A DNA stretch of 64,000 nt. It comes from Pagrus major (taxonomy: Eukaryota; Chordata; Actinopteri; Spariformes; Sparidae). The position numbers and the translations under genes are program-made. Location: NCBI RefSeq assembly GCF_040436345.1, contig NC_133230.1, positions 23,136,197 through 23,200,196 on the forward strand, in the 5' to 3' direction. Positions within the stretch are counted from its first letter, which is position 1, and the number at the start of each line of letters is the position of its first letter. Below the pieces are notes generated by a model. It ran no database searches, was not told the origin of the DNA, and saw only the letters and a list, made by a program, of their open reading frames with translations. Positions 38,401-50,400 of this stretch are shown here, piece after piece.

Positions 38401-41400
38401 AAAAGAAAATAGTTTCTCTTAACATGTTCTGTGGATTATGAGTTATGATTTCTTAAAAGGTGGTGTTTTTCAAATGTATTTTTTATTTTTTTGTGAGTGC
38501 CATCTTGTTCCATTATATTCAAGAGAAGGTGGTCGACACCAAAACAATCTAGGTGAATAAACATCACCACATCAAAAACATTTAAGCTCGATTGGATTGT
38601 AGGTTTTTGACCAGAAAGTGATCCATGGCAACCGTCCAATGTGAACAACCATTAAAACTAACTCTGAGCGCACTCCACCTAGACTCAAAGGATAACATTC
38701 CTGGGGCCTAGGCTTGCAGAAAGAAAGTGAGGGAGTATGAAAAAGACTTGGAATCCCCAACCTTTTTATCGTTTTCTGAGGTGGGACTCAGGATGGTGAG
38801 CTCGGGGCGGCTGGGTTTGGGTTTGGGAGATTCACAGGAGTTGAAGAAGGACTGGATGAAGGGCTCCAGATGCTGCCCTTTCTGAGAGAGGAGGCAAAGG
38901 ACACAATCTGTATAAGATCCAATGACAGTAGGATTTCTCTTACAGATGTATTTGCCATATAAAATGTTTAATGGCCTGCTCAGGTTGTAAGAAAAACACA
39001 AGTGAAAGCTTAAATTGGAGTGATGTGATGGGAAACATTTGTTTTGATGAAAGAGGAGATGGAGAGAAATTGAGCAATTCCCATCCCACACACATTCACA
39101 CCACACAAGAGTTCATTTCTTACCTCTTTTATCAGCTTGCTGGGAACTGACTTAATGATTTTCCCTGTGAAACATAAATACTTTGTCTCAGTGATGTATG
39201 GTTCTGTCACATTTTTGCCTTTGGCTGAAACACAGATATCTTTTCACTGCAGCACAAGGTCAGGCTGCCCAAACATTTTCACACAGTGTTTGACATGTTG
39301 TGCTGTTCAAACATAATCCATCACACTAGTCACACTCATACTGTACCCAGGTTCACGTCAGGTAGCATCTTGTCCAAGAACTGAGACTCCATACTATGAG
39401 GGGACAGGAAGTCGGCGAGGAGCTGACTGTTGCTCAGCTCTGGGTGCTGCAGAAGTTTCTGCAAAGAAAACGCATGTTGTCTTTTATTTTGCAGTGGAAC
39501 ATTACTTGGATGACCTTGGATCGATGCTGTGGCTTTTAAATATTACACTTATTCAATCAAAACTCTTTAACTCATTTTATAAAGACAGGCTGTAGTTTTT
39601 CAAGGACTAAACCTGTGGTTTTGTATGTTTTATAGCCTATAGACAGAAATAATATTATTGCTTAAATTTTTTTCCAGCCTTCAAGGTAGCCTTTTCTGTT
39701 CTTATTTCAGAATGATAAAAAAAATCAACATGCAGTGACTTTTTGAAAAAGGAGTCTATCATAGCGATGGACGGCATGGCTCTAAGGATGGCAATGTCAC
39801 TGTGTTTAAACAGCTACTGGATGGATTGCCATTCAATTTTGTACTGACATTGCCTCAGCTCAACTTTTAATAACCATCAGATCATCATTTTAAATTGTGC
39901 AATACTTTGTTTTATGAATGACATTCCCATCAGCCTCAGCTGTACTTTTTGTGTTGTGTTAATTGCAAATGTTGGCTTAATAGAGCTGCAACTATTAGTC
40001 GATTGAAAGAAGGCTAGTTTGCAACTATTTTTAAAATCATTTAATCGTTTAGTCATTTTTCAAGCAAAAATGTCTAACATTTGCTTCTCAATTGTCGGGA
40101 TTTGCTGCTTTTCCCTGTCACTTATGATAGTAAATGAAGAGTTTTGGGGTTTTGGACTGTTGGTTGGACAAAAGAAGCCATTTGAAGACATTGCTTTGGC
40201 CTCTGGGGAAATTGTGATGAGAATTTTTGACAGTTTTATGACATTTTACATGCTAGACAATTAATCCATAATAAAAGTCATCATTAGTTACAGCTGTAAC
40301 ATGTGATATTTGTGCAGGAAGACTTGCTATTTAAGACTCTTTGTTTGTTTTTCACTAAAATAAGATATGTGTCCTATCTGTGATGCAATGAAAGTATTTG
40401 TTTCTTAACAAAATGTAAGGTTAAAGTGATTCCAGTATGTTTTTAGTGCAATATTAATTTTTGTTTTAGGAATATTATGGTGATTATCATGATAACAACG
40501 TGACTCACAGTTATATTGGACAGGGTAATCCTGACATGAATCGAGATGCTAAACATGGTAAATATTACTCGCCAAAAATAAGCATGCTTACACCATAATT
40601 ATAATCATGTTAGCATCCTGATGTTAGCTACCCCTGTGCAGCCTCACAGAGCTGCTAGCACAGGTGTAGATTCTGTCTTGTTGTAATTACTGGTATTTCG
40701 AGAAGGAAGCATTAAAAATCTTTCCTTGGTGTTGCATTCTTGACATTTCAGTTGCAACACATCTGAGATTTTCTGCGCTGTTTTCAAGAAATAACTAAAA
40801 GAAGACAAACAATCTGCAGTTGAAAGTTGAATGCGATGCTAAAAAAAACAAGTGGATGCTCATCACAACTGCAGAGTCTGAAGTGTGTTTTGAGAAGTTG
40901 CATCTGCGACAGCCAAATGAGACAGAGAGATAATTTCGTCTCCATTAGGAGGGTTATTTTAACCTGTCATGGGTCCTGACATGCTGTAACCTTTGTTCTC
41001 CTACGTTCATAACGATCACCTTTAAAAGGTTTCCTGAAACTTGACACACTCTGTTCCTGGAACAAATGCTCAACAGTTGAACCCATTACAGTTTAATCTC
41101 CACATCTGGTCACTCGAGTGCTGCCTGTTCAGCCAATTGCACTGAGTGGAAAGATTTGTCTGGAGCACTGTGTGTGAACATGTGTCTGGGCTCTGGGCCT
41201 GAGAGAAAGTGGAATTAGGTAGATCTACAGAAGTGAATCGGTCCCTTTTACTCTGTAAGTTGATCCAGAAAGTAACTGCAACGTCTCCCTCTTGTAAAAA
41301 TACTTGGGTTAGGGTCTTACTTTCAACTTCACAGATTTTAGAAGACATCAGCAGCTGGTTTGTCTCTCTGCACAGAAACATTACACAATCAGAGGTTTCT

Positions 41401-44400
41401 TGTTAAATCCTATGTCACCTCAAAACTATCTATATTGGGTAACTGTGTCTGATAAAATTCAGTGTCCAATCTTCTCAGATATCTACTGTACCTGAAGGTA
41501 TTCCTGGAACTCCTCCCGCTTAGATGTGAGGAACTCATAATTCTTGGGACCGATGATTCTCTTCGAAGGCAACTGTGCATCTGGAAAAGAGCCTACAGGA
41601 GGTGTAAGATATCACAGATTTATTTCCAATATGAGCCCCTAAATGATGCAACAGGGCCATTAAACTTATAAAGGTTCACTTGGAAGTAATGTTCTGTGAA
41701 TCCTCTGGAATCTGTGAGAACATTTTGATGGGTTTTTTCTTCCAATGTGCAGAAGACTTACCATGAAACTCAGTGAGCTTTGATTCAAGGACGTAGAACT
41801 CCAGGTATCTTCTGTACACGGACCAGTGCTCAGTCTCATGTCCCACTGCAGACAAACACAAACATACAAGATTCATGAGCTAGATCTCCTCTCGCTTAGC
41901 ATCGCTGCTATCTGAGGGAACTATGCATGATCGGAACTCCAACAGGCAGCGGGAGGTAACTGAAGTTAAGTTTATATATAAATGCTAAAGATGTGAAACC
42001 AAGTTATACGGTCTTTACACATTTCTGTAATCATGACCTTAATATCACACATTATTGGTCAAATCCTTACTCTGATGAAAAAGCTATATCCTACAAAAAA
42101 GGACACCACAGCTCACTCTCAGACCTGACCTCTCTCAGATGACAGTAACTGAGACAGAAGGACGGGTCTGCCTGACCTCACCTGCCTTCCGGTCGTTGCG
42201 CTCTACATCGATACAGAACACAGGAATCCTCTCCCTCTTCACATCGTCATCATAGAAATCGATGTACGGGATGGTGATGTTCCAGGCTGAGAGGTTTCGT
42301 GGGGTGCTGGGGGTGGAGGCCGCCTCCATGGGGGAGTCATCCTCCAGCACCATCATGGCTTCCTCCACCTTGAATGGAAGGAAGTGAGAGAGGTGAAGGT
42401 CGGGTAAAGTTGGCGCCTTAAGAAGAAACAGGTAATGGTCAAGATTGCTACTCTATTAGTGCAAAACATGACTGGAGAGCTGTCTTTTAACTATTGGATT
42501 TATTTTGTTCTTTGAATTCAAGGTCTGTTAATTTGGTACTAAATCTACAATTCAAGTTTGTTCATCTGTGTCACCTGTGTTTTCCATCCAGTGCCCACCT
42601 ATAAAAAATTACTACAAAGGAAATGACTGTTTAAAAAAAGGTTGCCTGAGATTCAGACACAAATAAAGGAAATACAAAACAAAACACAGCAATATCCCTT
42701 TACATTAAGTTCAGGAAGGGCAATTAGGCTGGAGCAATAGTCACAGACGTTCAGCGAACAGATCCTGTTTTACTGCACCAGCTATGGAAGACAGGTCATT
42801 ACATCTGTACCAATACTGTACATATCATCCTGAACACAAAATGTGTATAATAATAGCAAACAGTTAGGAACTTTCTGTATAGGAACGGCACATTCTGTTG
42901 ATAATTGTCATGTTGAATGTTGTTGAAATCTTTAATAGTTTCAAATAAAATTCTTACACATACACATACACACATCTGTACGTACCTCTTGCTCTCTCTT
43001 GAGTATAGTATGTTTAAACATGATTAAATGAATACTCAGCCAAACCTCCATATTTTAGAGACAGTTCTATAGTATGTAGTTTTAACACTAAGTTTAAACT
43101 TTAACTCAGTTCATGGTTTTTATAACACCCCAATAATACTTTAGGTTAATTAATTTGTTTGAGATTGGGTTTTCTCAAGGACTATAAAGACTTTGTCGAC
43201 ACTTTCTAACTTTATTTTATAAACAATTGAGGTTATTGCAATTTCTTGTTGAATTCACTTATTCCTGTTTACAATAATCTGCATAATTTGTTAAGAAATC
43301 AAATTAAAATGTATTACTGGGTGCACCTTAATTATGTGCTGGTAAAACATAATTGACAAAGCTTCAATGGAGCACCCGACAACTGGATATACTTTATTTA
43401 TTCAAATCTGTCTGAACAGTGTGCAGAAAATGTTTCGTCAAACTTGCAACACAGGTTAACAAAATTCAGGGAAGCAGAGCGAATATTACAGTTCAGCTGG
43501 TTCCTCAGAACAGCACAATCACTTTGTGTAATTAGGTGAATTTCAAGCCAGTAGGCAGTGATCCGAGATTAAAACCTGTGATATGTTAACACATGTGGGG
43601 CAGATTTGGTGAACAGTGTGGCTTTCCTTTCTTTACTCGCCAGCACCCCCAACTGGTAACTACATTGATTGTGTAGAATTACTTTCCTTCAAAGTTAATA
43701 TGCAGCATGAATCAGAGACATCTGTAAGAATGAGGAACACACACATGAATGCTAATATTTTCAGACCAGACTCACCATATCGTCCTCTCCCTCCACCAAC
43801 CCGTAGGATGGCAGCATGGCTCCCTCCATGGTTGTGCTCTTGAACACTCCTTTGATCTTACTGCCAATGCGGCTGATCCCGAAGGACTCGCCCCTCTTCG
43901 ACGTGTTCCTGCAGGCCAAAACAGGGATGGTTATTAGACAATGCGCGATGGGGGTCGTGTGCATGGCTTCAGCAAAGCGCATGCAGCTTGAGAGAGGTGG
44001 CGGGGAAGGAACCGAAGAGGAGAGGAGGGGAAGCAAGTAGCAGCGGACTGAGCGTCGGTGCAGCGACTGTACAATGGGGAGGAAAAGCTTAAGTAGCCAA
44101 ACGAGAAGCCAAAATGTCACATCACAGCCATCTCACAATGAAATGCCTGGGTTCTTGTTTAAAGACCAACAGCAAACAGAGCAGTGAGCAGTGATTTCAT
44201 GAACAGTGATTTCAGATCTGAAGGGGATCACACTTTTTAATATCAACCAGATCAGGTACACAACATCACAGGTGCTCTGCGTGAGTGCCTGTTAGATTAA
44301 GTGAGTGATATACCGAATACACCAGAAACTGAACATTGAGAAGTCACTGCATTGTCAAAAACAACAGGCGAGTCTTCAGCTTAAACAACACAGAAAGGTT

Positions 44401-47400
44401 GGGGGAGGACACAACATGACAAATAAAAACAGGATCCCATGCATCGGCCCAACCATGCAGGCTTCTGGCTGGGACTGGGGGGTCACGTAAAGGGGGGGGA
44501 AGTGGACAGCATGACATCACACTGAGCGACCTGTGACACACGGATGGACCCTGACTTACTTGGGTGATGAGTGGCGGTGGGATAGCGAGCCGTATGGGAA
44601 AGTTGTGAACGTGGACTGGGCATGGAGGGAGTTAAAGGATGCGGGTGAAGAGCTGCCAGAGGCGGTGAACAGTGAGGATGGGGACTCGGGGCTCCAGTCC
44701 CAGGAACTATAAGCAGAGCAGGGTCACGTCCCCAACGGGCAAGACGAGGGAGAGGACCGTGGATCATACCGGGGCAGGCAGTGTGGTGGTTACAGAATCA
44801 GAGTGGACATACAGTCACAGACACAGCACGGTGGTGGCAGTACATAGATGGAGTAAAGGGCGGACAGACGGGCAGAGTGGAGGGGGGAGGGGGTTACTGA
44901 ATTGCAGACATGGAGGGAGTTGAGGCAGATAGTTGGTGAGTGTTTACAAAATGCCGGTTCTATCTCTTCTGAGAGGCATTATTCATGCTGCTTTAAAAAC
45001 TGCCTTTATTGCTTTCTTAACCAGAAACTACCACATTAGACCAACCATCATCCTTTCTGAAGTTCCCCTAACGTTTAATTCTCCAGTTTTGGAAGCGAGC
45101 AGACTTCAATTTGAAAAATTTTACAAGAAAATAATTTAAGAATAGAGTCTAAACCAGTGGTTCCCAACCTGTTTCTTTCAGTAAACTGTCATTTTTATTG
45201 ATATTTCATATCATATACAATGCATAACCATACCAGCACAGAACAATTCTCTGTCTGTATTATTTTTTTTTTTTTTTAACAATCATACTTACTTAAATGG
45301 CTTCTTTTTTTCTTTTGGACAAATTCAGTGTTTGCTAAACAGCCTGTTCTGTTAGAACTGTATGCCATTAAAACAACAACAAAACAAAAGAGTTATTGGA
45401 ACAATGGCCAAGCCTCAGGGAGAAGAAAAGAGCAAATGCTCTGTGAATTTAGCTTGAGTTCAGGTCTTCACTGTGCGCTTATCCTCTACATTTTTTCTGT
45501 AAGTTGATCTCTTAAATAATAATCTCAACTTTTAACATAACAAATTATTTTAATTTTCTTTACAGCCATGAATGAAATGCTGAGATAGACCTGTTGTTTT
45601 CTTATACCCCTTTTCCTCATGGGGGGGGGAATGTTGGGTGTATGGTCTTGACCTTCTCTATATGAAAAGTGTCATGAGATAACGTTTGCTGTGATTTGGC
45701 GCAACATAAATAAACCTGACTTTTGACTTGACCACCCATGAAGCTCTGGCGGCCCCTAGTGTGGATCAGGATGGGAACCAGCTGGTCTAAACCTTCCAAA
45801 ACGAATGCTTTATATTGCATGTGTTCAGCAGCACAGCTTGATTAACATATGATTAATGATGACTCATGCTATGATCAACAGGATTAGCTGATTAAGGCCA
45901 CTTTTCTCAGTCTTCTCTCATTTGCATTTACAAATAAAACACGTATTTAGGGGTGAAATTAGATTAGCAATTCAATTATATTCATTATAACATTGTCAAC
46001 TCGTGCTCACTGAAATGAAGCCCTGACTGCAGCAGGCCCAGAGCATAGTGAATTTGTTTTTTAAAATAAATGGCAGCACGTGTTCCTCTGTAGACCAGTC
46101 AGGAAAAGAATGATGTGTCGTTTGTTTCTTGCGTGCAGCAGCACTGCTCAGCCAGCCACTGGTTTGATCAGCACACTGATGCCTTATACTCACCGAATGT
46201 CATCCAAACTGAGGCTATTTCTGGAACAATATGCACAAGGAGTTAGTGGCAGGGCCCCATGGCCACATACACACCACACCCCGTGATAGAAACATGACAG
46301 TCGATCCCTGAGCTAAGGTCACTTCTAATTTAAGTTTCATCGTGCTGCAAAGTGAATAACTCTCATTTTCATATTGCTTATTTGCAGCTCATTTAAGATA
46401 TTTGATGCAGCTAGCACATATATACTATATACTATATTCTGCCTTCATTGTGCAGTGGGTATTGGGATACAGGAGGTTGTGAACATTCAAAAATGTCTAT
46501 CAAATTATCAGTGAAATTTAGAAAGATTGCAGGGTGTCAACAGGTATTAGCAACTTAACGTTAATGATGCTTTTTAAAACTTTTTCAAGCTGATTTTTAA
46601 CCAAATTTAAGACGGATTTTGGACAAATTATCTTTTTTTCTTATTCAAGCATTAAAAGAAAGTATAAAGTTAGGTAGTATGTGTGTGATTTCATGTAGGA
46701 ATATGGTTGTTACAGTGATTTAGGATTATCTATATTTTGCAAACAGGTAAGTGCAAGTAAAAGGTTAAAAGACAGTATTTTAGAAAGAGGTTTAAAAACA
46801 GGTTTATGTCACTCAGAAGACTTTGACTCATTTAGACAAAAATTGCATAAAATGTTCACAAATTTCAGACAACGTAATGACTTTTACGGCCTCATATTTG
46901 TAAAACTGAATTTAAGACATTTTAAGAATTCTTTAAGACCTGTAGACACCCTGGACTAAAGGATGTGGGGTTGCTTGCGGCATAGCAATCATTTTTCTAC
47001 CAAAACAAATAAACTACCAGTGAGGCATTCTGTGTTTTACATGTTTGCTGTGGCTACATCATCAAGAGTCAGCTGTGCCTTCTGTCAAACACTAACTGAT
47101 GGATCGATATACTGGCAAACATTGTGGGTCAAGCTTTTATTTTGTTACAGACAAAAACAAATATTGCCAAACCAACACCTACCTGCTCATCCTGGAGTTC
47201 CTGGCAGGGGACTCGGCCCCTCTTAGAAGCTGGCGGAAGTACTGAAGGTAGACACGGAAAAGGAGCAAATAAAGGTCAATCAAACACAGCATATGCAAAT
47301 CCTGGGCCAGAATATAAAAAGAAAGTTACCAGTGTGCTTATCGAGTGACCTTTTTATGTCTTAAAAACAGCTGGACTGTTTATTTTGGAGCAGGAACAGC

Positions 47401-50400
47401 AACGGCAACAAAATATCAAATAATATCATTATTTTCCAGACCCACTGTTCATGCAGGGCAGTGGCCTGCTGTGGACAATGGTCCACCCAGCTGTATTCAA
47501 TGAAACAGCCTCTGAGGGGTGAAATTCGGTTTGGCAGCTTGGCATAATGCCAGTGTCGGCTCATTGGCCAGTTGCGCGTCTGGTATTGATGACATGGCCG
47601 ATACTGGTTGGTGGCTGAGAGATCGGAAGAGGATAGCGCAAGGAAGTCAATAAATTCCAAACTGAATCTAATTCCAGTATTTGGTAGATATACAAATATA
47701 CAATTAACTTTCAGTTTGTGCTAAAAGAGCCGCGTTTTAAAAGGACAGTATTTAGAGATCGATTCAATTCAGATATAAGGGAAGGGATTCATAAATTGGG
47801 TTGAGCCTCAGGTACATATGAGTTAAGGGATTTACTTCTTAATGGAGATGCTAACCTCATCACTGTGACAAAACATGGGGGTGAAAACGTTCTCCAGGAG
47901 GGACAGGACGTGCTCGTAGGCTTCAAACAAACACCTCATGGTCTGCAGCTTCACCACCTCTGGATACGGGCCCTCTGCAACTGGGACGTAGAACAAAAAC
48001 CACAGAGACTACATGTTAAGAGCACACATACATGCTAATGTGGGTCTGGTAGGTAATTATATGATTCTGGGAAGATCCCAGTCACATACTGTTGCGTATT
48101 TCTTCCACTATGAAGGGGTCGAAGCGGATCTTGTCAACGCTCTCGTCCAAACAGTAGGTCTCATAGATCTTCTTCACCTCCTCGTGAAGCATCATCTTCT
48201 CCGAGTCGGACAGCTCTGGGCACAATATCCTGTCGTTGAATTCCTCTGAGAAGTTAAAAGAGTCGCACACCTCAGTCTCACTGCGTGTCGGGACCTTTAA
48301 GAATGCATCACTGTGGTGCCCATGAGTGTCAAGGTTATGGTTAGTTTCTAGTGAGTTTTGCTGATGGTTTCAGACTGAGAGGTGAGGGAAGGGCTAGACT
48401 AGGCTATAGAGTAAAAGAATTGCATCACAGCTTCTTAAAATTACAAGAAATTAAACCAAAAGAGAGCATTTGGAATTTGAACCGTATGATTTAAAACCCT
48501 GATTTCATGCAGGTAAAAGCAGCGGAAGTATCTTTTGAAGACATCTGAAAGGCTCGGGACACACTTACCGACTGCAAGGCAGAACTGGAGCACATGGACG
48601 GCCCCTTCTTGCTTCAGGAAGTTCATGAAACGGAAGAGAAGGTCTTGCTGTTCTCTGATTTCCTTCAGCTCCAGCTTCAGCACCTGCTGAGAGCGAGATG
48701 GTGAAAACACAAACAGAAATCACAGTTAACAAAGGCAGCGCTTTTTAAACAGTTCAAAGATATGTGAAGCTCGGGGGCTAAAACACACTTAGTCTGCATG
48801 TTGTGATTGCAGTATTTACTAGATATTACTGGTGGCTTGTTGGGGAGGCAGTACTTGTTGGAACACTTACAGAGGGCTTTTTGTTGCGGAGATCAGAGTA
48901 CTTTTGCAGGAAGGGAACCAACGTTGAAGCGGGCTCTGTGGCCTCTTCAGGCTGGAAGGAGAGAGGTAGATAGAAAACATGTTTATCTCATCGACCCATG
49001 AAACATATACACTCTGCAGCAATATGTGTGCAGAATGTGAATGGAGCTACCCGTGCACATCAGTTCACAGCTGTACTTACAGGGGAGTTGTCGATAAATA
49101 TCAAAAGCAAATGATTCACTGTGTCCTGAAACAGAAAAACAGCAGCCAGTAAGTAAAAAAACTTTTAATGTTCAAATAGACACATCTCACGTTAAATAAC
49201 TGACATAAATACAAATTAAATATAGTCTCAAACTGTGTTAGCAGAAGGCTTTGAGTAAAGAAAAATGGCCCTTGATGTGTCTACACTCACAGGATCAGCC
49301 AAGTAGTCCATTGAAGGAAGGAAGACAGAACCAGCCAAGACTTCTCTTATCAGGAGAGTAAGAGATCTGAGAGGAGTGAAGAGATAAAGCAGCAGGAAGT
49401 AAGAAAATAAGAGTGTAAAGAATGATCCTAATCTACTACTGTTTGGTGTCAGTGCTGTCAGAAGGCCACTGATAGTGTGATGTTTCGTGACGGACAAATA
49501 AACAGAGGCAGTGCAGCGCCTTGACTAAAACAGAGCTGTGTTACCTGCAGTCTGTAGCCTTGGGTGGCAGGATGTAGGGGAAGAGCATCTCCGTCAGCTT
49601 CCTGAGGTAGAGGAGCTCATCTCTGCGACTGCGAAGGGCTACGTGGAGGTCAGGACCGTACTCCTCCAGGGCAGCTTGTTGAAGAAACTCTGAGTTCTTC
49701 ACTACAAAAGATCAGAAGAAAGCAGAGAGGTTCGTTTCTTTGTTTTTGATGGTGCACACGAAGAAAAGACTGAATGTGAGCGGTACCTTTCTGTCTCGCT
49801 TTGCTGATTACTTCAATGTGCTTCATGGAAACTTTAAGAAGCTTTTGTGTGATGAGGGACGCCACATCCACCTGAGAGAGAAAAAAATTCAAATAACTAA
49901 TGATGAGTCAATCAGCATCCAAAGGGTTTTAACTCTGCCACACGGTCTCATTTGTCACCTTCTGGGTTCGGCGGACCAACACAGCTGCAAAGAAGCGCAG
50001 AGTCACCCTCAGTTCGTCCACAAATGCCTCATCATCAGTGATGTCTCTGAAAAGAAACACTGTATGGTCACATCCGTCACGGCATATAACATATTATACA
50101 GGCCTTATTGCACCACCTTATTTTAAATCGTGGTATGCAAAAAAATACAGAAAAATGGATTACCTATACCAAGGATACACAAAATTTTCCAGAACCAGCT
50201 CCAGGATCTTAGAAAAATAAAACAGAAAAGGACCATCAGATAATTTGGCGTATCCATGTAATAATGACGTGAAAGAATGAAGCATGTTTTACCTCTGAAA
50301 GAGACGCATCCACCTTAGAGGGAACTTTCAGGTCAAGCCACGGCTGATAGTTTTCCAGTAATAAAGTCGGTCTACCAATAAATTGGAGAAACAAATAAAT

